NCBI RefSeq assembly: GCF_004571075.1
Contig: NZ_SPQP01000001.1
Span: forward strand, 62,001 to 126,000
Reading direction: 5' to 3'
Source: Blastococcus sp. TF02A-35
GTDB lineage: Bacteria > Actinomycetota > Actinomycetes > Mycobacteriales > Geodermatophilaceae
Length of the DNA stretch: 64,000 bases
The position numbers were made by a program, and so were the translations under genes. Shown in pieces: positions 15,078 to 22,959 of this stretch. How positions within the stretch are numbered: position 1 is the stretch's first letter; every line of letters begins with the position of its first letter. The notes below the pieces were generated by a model. It was not told the DNA's origin and searched no databases. It saw nothing but the letters and a program-made list of their open reading frames with translations.

Positions 15078-17351
15078 TCAGTTGAACCGGACCTGCATGA
15101 AGGTGCGGTCGGCGCTCACGCCGGCCACGGTGATCTTCGTGCCCGTGCGCGGGACGTCGACGCCGGTCCAGCCGCTGGCGTCGGGCTTGGAGCCGGGCTC
15201 GACGTACCAGTCCTTCCGGTCGTCGAACGTGGGCACGGCCTTCAGGCCGCCGTAGGTCTTCGCGACCCCGGTGTCCGGGTCGTGCAGCGTGACGCGGTCG
15301 GTCGCGTCCAGCCCGAACGTGGAGTCGTAGGACTGCACCCGGGGGCGCCACATCTCGTGGTTGCCCCGCTGGCCCTCGTCGGCCGTGGGCTCGTACAGCA
15401 GCTCCGGGTGGGCGTCGACCGGGAGGACGAGACCGCCGCCCGGGTGGGCGCCGACGCTGTTGTCCTCGTACTGCTCGTTCCAGTAGCTGATCAGCAGCCC
15501 GTCCTGGTAGGGCAGGTGCTCCGCCCAGTCCGGCCGCGAGGGGTCACCGAAGTTGTACGGGCCGGTCCGCAGGCCCGCGTCGTAGCCGGTGTAGGCCCGG
15601 TTCTCGGCGATGTAGGCGTTGAAGTGCGACTCCGTGGCCTTGCCCGTGGTGACGGTGAACCCGTCGAGCGTCCAGTCCGTCACCGGGGTGCCGCCGAACG
15701 CGACGGCGTCGACCGCGAGGCCCTGCTCGACCGCCGCGCCGTCGGTCCAGTAGCGGAAGCCGACGAGCGCGCCCGCGGGCACGCCGGCCAGGTCGGCGGT
15801 CAGGTCGACCCACTGGCCACCGGTGGAGCCGGTGATGCCGTTGCCGAAGTTCTGGCCGTTGGGGTCGGTGCCGGTCGACCGGTTGGTCGGCAGCGTCGTG
15901 AAGGTGCTGCCGCCGTCGGTGGAGTACACCGCGTAGGCGTAGTCCCAGTCCTCCTCGATGGCGTACCGGGCCTTGGCGGTCAGCGTGGTGGCGCCGGCCG
16001 GCAGCGGGGCCAGCATGCTGTGGTCGACGTCGTTCCCGTTGCCGGAGTACCAGTAGTCGGCGCCCTCGAACGGCGCGCCCAGGTCGACGGTCACCTCGCG
16101 GTCGGGCAGGAGCGCGATCACGGCCTGCGCGGCGTCGGTGGTGTGCGTGGCCGGGCCGAGCTTGACCTCGGTCTTCTGCCCGTACCGGACGACCTCGTAG
16201 TCGAGCCAGCCCAGCTGCAGCTTCTCCCAGGCCCCCATGTGGATCGGCTTGGTGCCGATGCCGTCCTCGGGGCGGCCGGAGTTGCCGTAGGAGCCGGAGC
16301 TCATGAGCGTCCAGAAGGCGGTGCTGTTCTCCGCCCCGCCGGCGTTGCCGGAGGTGTCGTAGAGGTCCGGCAGACCGAGGTCGTGCCCGAACTCGTGGGC
16401 GAAGACGCCGACGCCGCCGTTCTCCGGCTCGACCGTGTAGTCACCGATCCAGTAGCGGGACTCGCCGACCTGGGTCCCGCCGAGCGGGTTGACCTCGCCG
16501 CCGACGGTGGGGCCGCCCTCGCCGATACCGGTCGTCTGGTTGTACCAGCGGTGCGACCAGATGGCGTCCGCCCCGAGGGCACCGCCCCCGACCTCCTCGC
16601 CCATGCCGGCGTGCACGGCCTGGAAGTGGTCGATGTAGCCGTCGGCCTCGTCGAAGTCGCCGTCGCCGTCGTGGTCGTAGCGGTCCCAGACGTCGAACTG
16701 GGACAGGTACGCGTCGATCTCCTCGGCGGTCCGGCCGGCGGCGACCTGGTTCGCGTACCAGGTGTCGACCGACTCGTTCACGAACTCCCACGGCCGCTGG
16801 CCGTCGTCGCCCTCGCCGTAGTACGCCGCCGGGTGGCCGTCGACGGTCACCCAGTCCTCGACCTCGCCGGTGACGGTGTAGCGGCCGGAGGACAGCTCCT
16901 CGTAGAAGTTGGCCACCGAGTTCACGCCGGCCGCACTGCTGTAGAGCAGCGTGTCGAAGTAGCCCTGCGAGAAGTCCTCGGTCCAGATCGTGGTGTTGTC
17001 CACCGTGCGGTCGGGCCGGGGGATCTCGTTGTGCCCCAGGTCGCCGAACTCGCCGAGGACGGTCCAGATCGCGTCGCTGTCCTCCTGGGCCAGCTCGACG
17101 TACTGGCCGTTGGACACCTCCACGACCTTGTTCTTGCCGCGCGGCGCAGCCTTGCCGGTCAGCACCTTCTCGGTGGCGGCGGCCCGCTGGGCGCGCTGCT
17201 TGTCACCGAGCGGGTGGGGCAGGTCGTGGGCGCGGTCCGGGCCGGCCTGCGGCTCGTCGGCGGGAGGCGCGGCGGGTGGTGCGGCGGAAGCCGTCACGGG
17301 GACCGCCATGACCAGGGCGGCACCGGCAACGACGGCCAGAGCTCTCTTCAA
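15078..17351 (-). CDS. secreted M6-family metalloprotease (immune inhibitor A-like)
   Basis: A 757-residue secreted zinc protease. Residues 1-23 form a Sec signal peptide (MKRALAVVAGAALVMAVPV then TASA). A propeptide-like region precedes the catalytic domain, whose zinc-binding motif HEFGHDLGLPD starts at about residue 319. A calcium-type loop DHDGDGDFDEADG lies at about 226-238. The C-terminal half contains carbohydrate- or protein-binding beta-sandwich sequence and ends in MQVRFN. Family members degrade extracellular proteins; the target here is unknown. There is no sortase motif or membrane anchor at the C-terminus, so release is likely. It is a single-gene unit with its own terminator. 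Confidence 0.9.
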   Translation of the reverse strand: MKRALAVVAGAALVMAVPVTASAAPPAAPPADEPQAGPDRAHDLPHPLGDKQRAQRAAATEKVLTGKAAPRGKNKVVEVSNGQYVELAQEDSDAIWTVLGEFGDLGHNEIPRPDRTVDNTTIWTEDFSQGYFDTLLYSSAAGVNSVANFYEELSSGRYTVTGEVEDWVTVDGHPAAYYGEGDDGQRPWEFVNESVDTWYANQVAAGRTAEEIDAYLSQFDVWDRYDHDGDGDFDEADGYIDHFQAVHAGMGEEVGGGALGADAIWSHRWYNQTTGIGEGGPTVGGEVNPLGGTQVGESRYWIGDYTVEPENGGVGVFAHEFGHDLGLPDLYDTSGNAGGAENSTAFWTLMSSGSYGNSGRPEDGIGTKPIHMGAWEKLQLGWLDYEVVRYGQKTEVKLGPATHTTDAAQAVIALLPDREVTVDLGAPFEGADYWYSGNGNDVDHSMLAPLPAGATTLTAKARYAIEEDWDYAYAVYSTDGGSTFTTLPTNRSTGTDPNGQNFGNGITGSTGGQWVDLTADLAGVPAGALVGFRYWTDGAAVEQGLAVDAVAFGGTPVTDWTLDGFTVTTGKATESHFNAYIAENRAYTGYDAGLRTGPYNFGDPSRPDWAEHLPYQDGLLISYWNEQYEDNSVGAHPGGGLVLPVDAHPELLYEPTADEGQRGNHEMWRPRVQSYDSTFGLDATDRVTLHDPDTGVAKTYGGLKAVPTFDDRKDWYVEPGSKPDASGWTGVDVPRTGTKITVAGVSADRTFMQVRFN

Positions 17352-17560
17352 GGACGTTCTCCTGGATCAGAGGATGGGCCACCCAGCCGTGCGGTGGGGA
17401 GTCACCGGAGGCCCTCGCGGGCGGCCGTCGGGGACGTTAGGTGAGCGCCGCAACGGGTGTCTACGTACCGAGACGGACCGGTCACACCGCGACACGCAGC
17501 GCCCGCCGCGGACGCCCGCTCTGAGCTGGGTCTTCACCTCGGCGAAACAGATGCGCAGTG
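17352..17560. other. intergenic region upstream of the M6 protease
   Basis: About 210 bases from the protease start to the tRNA downstream hairpins. It must hold the protease promoter. No coding potential is apparent. Confidence 0.45.
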
Positions 17561-17597
17561 CAAGAAAAATCTTGGTTGGCGTCCCAGCATCTGGGAC
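17561..17597 (-). terminator. paired hairpins downstream of tRNA-Ser
   Basis: Just past the tRNA 3' end lies GTCCCAG/CTGGGAC with a 3-base loop (17581-17597), then CAAGA-AAAA-TCTTG (17561-17574). On the minus strand the second supplies a T5 run, so the pair resembles an intrinsic terminator; it is the most A/T-rich spot in the window. Confidence 0.6.
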
Positions 17598-17604
17598 AGC
17601 GAGC

Positions 17605-17691
17605 GGAGGGCGTGGGATTCGAACCCACGAAGAGGGGTTACCTCTTAGCGGTTTTCAAGACCGCCGCCATCGGCCACTAGGCGAGCCCTCC
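17605..17691 (-). tRNA. tRNA-Ser (anticodon UGA)
   Basis: An 87-nt class II tRNA. The acceptor arms GGAGGGC and GCCCTCC pair exactly; the anticodon arm is GCGGT-CTTGAAA-ACCGC with anticodon TGA; a long variable arm (TAAGAGGTAACCCCTCTTC) marks a serine tRNA; the T arm is GTGGG-TTCGAAT-CCCAC. CCA is not encoded. It reads UCN serine codons, mainly UCA. No integrase or duplicated 3' end lies beside it. Confidence 0.95.
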
Positions 17692-17798
17692 TGGCCGCCC
17701 CAGGCTAGTTGGCCACCCCGGCCGCGGCCCGGCAGCCCTGGCCCCGCGCCCCCCGGCGTCGCGACCCGGGCGCACCGGCCGTGGCGGCGAGGGTCAGC

Positions 17799-19028
17799 AT
17801 GGACGTCATGACGGGGGCCGGGACGCAGACCGAGAACGCCACCGAGCACCGCTCCCGGTGGCTGCTCGTGCTCCCCGCCGTCGTCCTGGTGCTCGTCGCG
17901 CTGTGCCTGCGCGCGCCGTTCGCCGCCGTCGGGCCGCTGCTCGGCGAGCTGGGCGAGGAGCTGTCGCTCTCCACCGGGGCGCTGGCCGTCGTCACCGCGC
18001 TCCCGCTGGTCTGCTTCGGCCTGGTCTCGCCCTTCGCCCCGGCGCTGGCGACCCGCCTGGGGGTGCACCGTGCGGTGCTGCTGGGCATGGTCGCCCTGGC
18101 CGCGGGCGTGCTCCTCCGCATGGCGGGGGCGCCGGGCCTCTACGTCGGCACGGTCCTGCTGACCGGCGGCATCGCGGTGGCCAACGTGCTGCTGCCCGCG
18201 GCAGCGCGCGCGGAGTACGGCGCCCGGAGCGCGCTGGTCCTGGGCATGGTCACCGCCTCGATGGCTGCCTCGGCGAGCATCGGCGCCGGCCTCGCCCAGC
18301 CGCTGGCCGGCGCCGCCGGCAGCGCGGTGACCGGGCTGCTGCTCTGGGGCGTGCTCGTGCTGGTCGCCCTCGTCGCCGTGGCCGCCCTCGCCCACGCCCG
18401 GCGCGGTGTCCCCCGCCCGCCGGCCGCGCCCAGCGGCGCCCGCACCGCCGTCCTGCGGGACCGCGTGGCGCTGGCCGTCACCCTCTTCTTCGGCCTCCAG
18501 TCGCTGTCCTTCTACGCGATGCTCACCTGGCTGGCCGACATCCTCGAGGCCCAGTCCGGCAGCTCCCCCGTGGCCGCCGGTGGCACCGTGGCGCTGGCCG
18601 CGGCGCTGGGGCTGCCCGCGTCGCTGCTCGTCCCGCCGCTGGCCGCGCGACGGCCCGGCCAGGCGGGGTGGGTGCTGGTCGGCACGCTGCCCGTCGTCGC
18701 CGGCGTCGTCGGGCTCCTGGCCGCGCCCACGGCGGCCCCGCTGCTGTGGGCGCTGCTCTACGGGCTGGGCACCGGCATCTCGTTCCCGCTGGCGATGACG
18801 CTGATCCTGCAGCGCACCCGCGACGTCGCCCAGACCGGCCGGCTCTCGGCGTCCGCGCAGAGCGTCGGCTACCTGCTGGCCGCCACCGGCCCGCTGGGCG
18901 TCGGCCTGCTGCACGAGGCCACCGGCGCCTGGGAGCCCGGCCTGGTGCTGCTGCTGGTCGTGGTCGTCGCCCAGCTGGTCGTCGGGATCGCCGCCGCCCG
19001 CCCCCGGCTGGTGGGCCCGCGCGTCTGA
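17799..19028 (+). CDS. MFS transporter, CynX/NimT-like
   Basis: A 409-residue major-facilitator carrier with about twelve hydrophobic segments. It opens with a short polar lead, then VVLVLVALCLRAPFAAVGPL, a signature of the cyanate/nitroimidazole (CynX/NimT) subgroup, and LVCFGLVSPFAPALATRLG. A polar loop at about 195-215 (HARRGVPRPPAAPSGAR) separates the two six-helix halves. The second half holds FGLQSLSFYAMLTWLADIL and a GTGISFPLAMTLILQRT segment. Substrate is unknown. Start ATG at 17799; ATG at 17808 or GTG at 17781 are alternatives. It is convergent with the ABC transporter operon. Confidence 0.85.
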   Translation: MDVMTGAGTQTENATEHRSRWLLVLPAVVLVLVALCLRAPFAAVGPLLGELGEELSLSTGALAVVTALPLVCFGLVSPFAPALATRLGVHRAVLLGMVALAAGVLLRMAGAPGLYVGTVLLTGGIAVANVLLPAAARAEYGARSALVLGMVTASMAASASIGAGLAQPLAGAAGSAVTGLLLWGVLVLVALVAVAALAHARRGVPRPPAAPSGARTAVLRDRVALAVTLFFGLQSLSFYAMLTWLADILEAQSGSSPVAAGGTVALAAALGLPASLLVPPLAARRPGQAGWVLVGTLPVVAGVVGLLAAPTAAPLLWALLYGLGTGISFPLAMTLILQRTRDVAQTGRLSASAQSVGYLLAATGPLGVGLLHEATGAWEPGLVLLLVVVVAQLVVGIAAARPRLVGPRV

Positions 19029-19043
19029 CGCGCCGGCCGTCAG
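19025..19043. terminator. short hairpin spanning both convergent stop codons
   Basis: CTGACG and CGTCAG pair across a 7-base loop and contain the MFS stop (TGA) in one arm and the transporter ATPase stop in the other. Possible minimal bidirectional terminator; the same arrangement recurs at 34257-34273. Confidence 0.35.
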
Positions 19044-20074
19044 GGCCGCGCGGTGACGCCCTCCGGGGCGGTCGCCGGCGTACCGACGACGCCGTGCAGG
19101 TGGCAGGCCGCGAGCTGGCCGGGCGCCCCCGCCGGCTGCAGCGCCGGGTCGACGTCGTCGCACGGCTCGAACACGTAGGGGCACCGGGTCCGGAACCGGC
19201 AGCCGCTGGGGACCGCCGAGGGCGAGGGGACGTCGCCGCGCAGCACGATCCGCTTCCGCTGCCGCTCCAGCGCCGGGTGCGGCAGCGGCACCGCCGACAG
19301 CAGCGCCTGCGTGTACGGCATCTTCGGGTCGGTGCCCACGGCCTCCGCCGGCCCGATCTCCACGACCCGGCCCAGGTACATCACCGCGATCCGGTCGGAG
19401 ATGTGCCGGACGGCGGACAGGTCGTGCGAGATGAACAGCAGGGTCAGGCCGAGCTGGCGCTGCAGCCGGCGCAGCAGGTTGAGGACCTGGGCCTGCACGC
19501 TCACGTCGAGGGAGGCGATCGCCTCGTCGCAGACGAGGAAGTCCGGCTCCCCCGCCAGCGCCCGCGCGATGCCGACCCGCTGCCGCTGCCCGCCGGAGAA
19601 CTCGTGCGGGTAGCGGCCGGCCACGGCGGGGTCGAGCCCGACCAGCTCCAGCAGCTCGGCCACCCGCGCGGCCCGCTCCCGCCGCCCCGAGCGCAGCCCG
19701 TGCACCTCCAGCGGCTCGCTCACCGTCTGCGCGACCGTCCGCCGCGGGTCCAGGGAGGCGAACGGGTCCTGGAACACCATCCCGGCGCGCCGGCGCAGCT
19801 CCCGCAGCCCGCGCCCGCTGAGCGAGGTGATGTCGGTGCCGGCGAACTCGACGGTGCCGCCCGTGGAGGGGACGAGCCGGAGCAGCGCGTTCCCCAGCGT
19901 GGACTTCCCGCAGCCGGACTCGCCCACGAGGCCGAGGGTCTCGCCGCGCAGGATGTCGAGGTCCACGCCGTCGACGGCGCGCAGCACCCCCGCCTGCTTC
20001 TTGCGCAGCCCCTGGCCGCGGACCGGGAAGTGCACCTCCAGCCCGCGAGCGCGCACCAGCACGTCGTCACCCAC
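19040..20074 (-). CDS. peptide ABC transporter ATP-binding protein (DppF/OppF-like)
   Basis: The second ATPase of a peptide/nickel-type importer, 344 residues. Walker A is GESGCGKST, the Q-loop VFQDPFASLDP, the signature SGGQRQRVG, Walker B FLVCDEAIASLD and the H-loop FISHDLSAV. The C-terminal extension has the oligopeptide-family cysteine motif CRFRTRCPYVFEPC, which may bind a metal cluster. It starts with GTG and overlaps the upstream ATPase gene by 8 bp. It couples ATP hydrolysis to import together with the two permeases and the lipoprotein encoded upstream. Confidence 0.92.
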   Translation of the reverse strand: MGDDVLVRARGLEVHFPVRGQGLRKKQAGVLRAVDGVDLDILRGETLGLVGESGCGKSTLGNALLRLVPSTGGTVEFAGTDITSLSGRGLRELRRRAGMVFQDPFASLDPRRTVAQTVSEPLEVHGLRSGRRERAARVAELLELVGLDPAVAGRYPHEFSGGQRQRVGIARALAGEPDFLVCDEAIASLDVSVQAQVLNLLRRLQRQLGLTLLFISHDLSAVRHISDRIAVMYLGRVVEIGPAEAVGTDPKMPYTQALLSAVPLPHPALERQRKRIVLRGDVPSPSAVPSGCRFRTRCPYVFEPCDDVDPALQPAGAPGQLAACHLHGVVGTPATAPEGVTARP

Positions 20075-21083
20075 GGGGCGCCTCCTCCGTGCACCAGGTC
20101 GCCGCCCGGTGCGGCAGCGTCACGGCTGCCGACCCGATGACGGTCAGCGGTGGCTGCTCGTGCTCGCAGCGCGCGTCGCCGCGCACCGGGCAGCGCGGCC
20201 AGAACACGCAGCCCTCGGGCAGGTCGGTGGGCGGTGGCGGGGTGCCCGGCACGGTGGCCAGGTCCGGGACGACGCCGTCGACGGCGGGCTGCGCGAGGTC
20301 GGGCAGGGCGCCGAGCAGGCCGCGCGTGTACGGGTGGGCCGGGCGCTCGAGGACGTCGTCCACCGTGCCGTCCTCCACGCAGCGGCCGCCGTACATGACC
20401 AGCACCCGGTCGGCGATCCCGGCGACCACGCCGAGGTCGTGGGTGATCCAGATGACGCCGGTGCCGCGGTCGGCCTGCAGCCGCTCCACCAGGTCGATGA
20501 TCTGCGCCTGCACGGTGACGTCGAGGGCGGTGGTGGCCTCGTCGGCGATCAGCAGCGCCGGGGAGTTGCTGAGGGCGATCGCGATGATCACCCGCTGCCG
20601 CATGCCGCCGGAGAGCTCGTGCGGGTAGCGGTCCAGCGCCCGCTCCGGGTCGGGCAGGCCCACCTCGCCCAGCAGGTCGGCGGCGCGGCGGCGGGCGGCG
20701 GCCTTGTCCACGTCGCCGTGCGCGCGGATGCCCTCGACCAGCTGGCGGCCGATGGTGAGCACCGGGTTGAGCGAGGTCATCGGGTCCTGGAACACCATGC
20801 CGGCGCCCGGGCCGCGCACCTGCCGCAGCCGCTCGGGCCGCATGGTCAGCAGGTCCTCGCCCTGCAGCAGCGCGCGGCCGGTCACCGTCGCCACCCGCGC
20901 CGGGAGCAGGCCGAGCAGCGCCAGGACCGAGACGCTCTTGCCGCTGCCGGACTCCCCGACGACGGCGACCGTCTCCCCCGGCCCCACGGTGTAGGAGAGC
21001 CCGTTCACCACCTGGGCCGGGCCGCGGGGGGTGCGCAGCTGCACCCGTAGGTCCTCGACCTCCAGGACGGGCGCCGCGCTCAC
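20067..21083 (-). CDS. peptide ABC transporter ATP-binding protein (DppD/OppD-like)
   Basis: A 338-residue ATPase, partner of the downstream gene product. Walker A is GESGSGKSV, then VFQDPMTSLNPVLTIG, signature LSGGMRQRV, Walker B LLIADEATTALDVT and H-loop WITHDLGVV. The C-terminal oligopeptide-family cysteine motif CVFWPRCPVRGDARC is present. The GTG start gives VSAAPVLEVEDL and forms a GTGA overlap with the permease stop, indicating translational coupling. The far upstream frame belongs to the permease region and is not part of this protein. Confidence 0.92.
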   Translation of the reverse strand: MSAAPVLEVEDLRVQLRTPRGPAQVVNGLSYTVGPGETVAVVGESGSGKSVSVLALLGLLPARVATVTGRALLQGEDLLTMRPERLRQVRGPGAGMVFQDPMTSLNPVLTIGRQLVEGIRAHGDVDKAAARRRAADLLGEVGLPDPERALDRYPHELSGGMRQRVIIAIALSNSPALLIADEATTALDVTVQAQIIDLVERLQADRGTGVIWITHDLGVVAGIADRVLVMYGGRCVEDGTVDDVLERPAHPYTRGLLGALPDLAQPAVDGVVPDLATVPGTPPPPTDLPEGCVFWPRCPVRGDARCEHEQPPLTVIGSAAVTLPHRAATWCTEEAPRG

Positions 21084-22021
21084 CGGCCACCCCCGGCCAT
21101 CAGCGTCCGCTGCCGCGGGTCGAGCACGTCGCGCAGCCCGTCGCCGAGCAGGTTGAAGCAGAGCACGGTCAGGAAGATCGCCATCCCGGGGAAGAAGGCC
21201 AGCCACCAGGCCAGGTCGATGTAGCCCCGGCCCTCGGCGAGCATCAGCCCCCACGAGGGGTTGGGCGGCTGCGTGCCGAGGCCGAGGAAGGACAGCGCCG
21301 CCTCGGCCAGCACGGCGAAGGCCAGGCTGATCGAGGTCTGCACGATGATCGGCGGCGCCGCGTTGGGCAGCACGTGCCGGGTGAGGATCCGGAAGTCCGA
21401 CGCGCCCACCGACCGCGAGGCCCGCACGTACACCTCCTCGCGCACGCCGAGGACGCTGGCGCGGGTGACGCGGGCGAACACCGGGATGTAGACGACGCCG
21501 ATCGCCAGCGCGGTGTTGCCGGCGCCCGGTCCGCGCACGGCCAGCACGGCGATGGCGAGCAGCACCGCGGGGAAGGCGAACAGCACGTCCATGAGGCGCA
21601 TGAGGACGTCGTCCACCCAACGCCCGTAGTAGCCGGCCAGCAGCCCGATCACGCTGCCGACGACCAGGGCGAAGGCGACGGCGAGGAAGCCGACCCGCAG
21701 CGAGACACCGGCACCGAGGATGACCCGGCTGAAGATGTCCCGGCCGAGGTCGTCGGTCCCGAACAGGTGCTCCCCGCTGGGCCCCTGCAGCCGGTCGTCC
21801 ACCGAGATCTCGTTGGGGCCGCTCGGCGCGATCGTCTCGTCGAAGACCGCGACCAGGATGATGCCGAGCAGGACCAGGCCGGCCACCGCCGCGGTGGGGT
21901 TGCGGGCCAGCAGGCCGAGCGTCTCCCGCCAGCGGCGGCGCGGCGGGCGCTGCGTCGACCGGACGCCGGCGTCGGTGCCCGTCGGCGACGCCGCGGGCTC
22001 GGGCAGCGGGGCACCGGTCAT
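21080..22021 (-). CDS. peptide ABC transporter permease (DppC-like)
   Basis: A 313-residue inner permease with an N-terminal cytoplasmic tail (about 1-40), a first helix (TAAVAGLVLLGIILVAVF), then a periplasmic segment containing HLFGTDDLGRDIFSR, the DppC-family hallmark. Five further helices follow, with the ATPase-coupling EAA-type loop EVYVRASRSVGASDFRIL. ATG start overlapping the previous stop by 4 bp. It pairs with the DppB-like permease to form the translocation path. Confidence 0.92.
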   Translation of the reverse strand: MTGAPLPEPAASPTGTDAGVRSTQRPPRRRWRETLGLLARNPTAAVAGLVLLGIILVAVFDETIAPSGPNEISVDDRLQGPSGEHLFGTDDLGRDIFSRVILGAGVSLRVGFLAVAFALVVGSVIGLLAGYYGRWVDDVLMRLMDVLFAFPAVLLAIAVLAVRGPGAGNTALAIGVVYIPVFARVTRASVLGVREEVYVRASRSVGASDFRILTRHVLPNAAPPIIVQTSISLAFAVLAEAALSFLGLGTQPPNPSWGLMLAEGRGYIDLAWWLAFFPGMAIFLTVLCFNLLGDGLRDVLDPRQRTLMAGGGR

Positions 22022-22959
22022 CGGCGGATCCGTGGGTCGATGGCGGTGTAGAGCAGGTCCACCACCAGGTTGATGACGAGGAAGACCACCGCGAACAGCA
22101 GGATGGCGCCCTGCAGCACCGGGTAGTCGCGGGCCTGGACCGCCTGCAGCGCGAGCTGCCCGAGGCCCGGCCAGGAGAAGACGATCTCGACCACGACGAC
22201 GCCCGACAGCAGGTAGGCCAGCTGGACGCCGGTGATGGTGACCAGGGGCAGGAGCGCGTTGCGCAGCACGTGCCAGGTGAACACCTGCCGGGCGGGGAGC
22301 CCCTTCGCCTGCGCCGTCCGGACGTGGTCGGCCCCCAGCGCCTCGAGCACGCTGGAGCGGACGAACCGGGTGATGACCGAGCCCGACACCACCCCGGTGA
22401 CCACCGCCGGCAGCACCAGCCGCTGCAGCCAGCCGGCCGGGTCGTCGGTGAGCGGCACGTACCCGCCCGAGGGCAGCCAGCCCAGCGTCCCGGCGAAGAC
22501 CAGGATCAGCACGATCGCCATCCAGAACTCCGGCACCGAGATGCCGAACTGGCTGAGCACCGTGGCGACGCGGTCGACGACCGACCGCGGCCGCAGCGCC
22601 GAGATCGTGCCCAGCGGGACCGCGATCGCCAGCGCCACCAGGATCGAGGCCAGCGCCAGCGTCAGCGTCGCCGGCAGCCGCTCGGCGATCTGCGAGGTCA
22701 CCGTCTCGCCGCTGCGGAAGCTGACCCCGAGGTCGCCGGTGAGCGCTCCGCCGACCCAGCTGAAGTACTGCTGCACCAGCGGCTGGTCCAGGCCCGAGCG
22801 GGCCAGGAGCGCGTCGTAGGTCTCCTGGTCGAAGCGGGTGCCCAGCGCCAGCCGGATCGGGTCGCCCGGCACCAGCTGGACCAGGGCGAACACGATCACG
22901 CTCACCCCCGCCAGGACGACGAGCGACTGACCGACCCGGCGGAGGAGGTACCCGGTCAG
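22018..22959 (-). CDS. peptide ABC transporter permease (DppB-like), CTG start
   Basis: A 313-residue permease with six helices, family start sequence GYLLRRVGQSLVVL, the conserved LVPGDPIRLALG and coupling loop EALGADHVRTAQAKGLP. No ATG, GTG or TTG occurs in frame near the required N-terminus. The only fitting initiator is CTG, in a CTGA overlap with the binding-protein stop and preceded by GGAG 5 bases upstream; every other junction in this operon has a similar overlap. The next in-frame GTG lies inside the first membrane helix. I therefore call a CTG start, with a base error as the alternative. Confidence 0.85.
   Translation of the reverse strand: MTGYLLRRVGQSLVVLAGVSVIVFALVQLVPGDPIRLALGTRFDQETYDALLARSGLDQPLVQQYFSWVGGALTGDLGVSFRSGETVTSQIAERLPATLTLALASILVALAIAVPLGTISALRPRSVVDRVATVLSQFGISVPEFWMAIVLILVFAGTLGWLPSGGYVPLTDDPAGWLQRLVLPAVVTGVVSGSVITRFVRSSVLEALGADHVRTAQAKGLPARQVFTWHVLRNALLPLVTITGVQLAYLLSGVVVVEIVFSWPGLGQLALQAVQARDYPVLQGAILLFAVVFLVINLVVDLLYTAIDPRIRR

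Noticed and set aside
13566-17444. A 1292-codon plus-strand open frame
   Set aside because: It is antisense to the diguanylate cyclase, the membrane protein and the M6 protease, has no family similarity, and reflects lack of stops in very GC-rich DNA.
17605-17691. tRNA-Ser as an integration site for a genomic island
   Set aside because: No integrase gene, no repeated tRNA 3' end and no change of base composition on either side.
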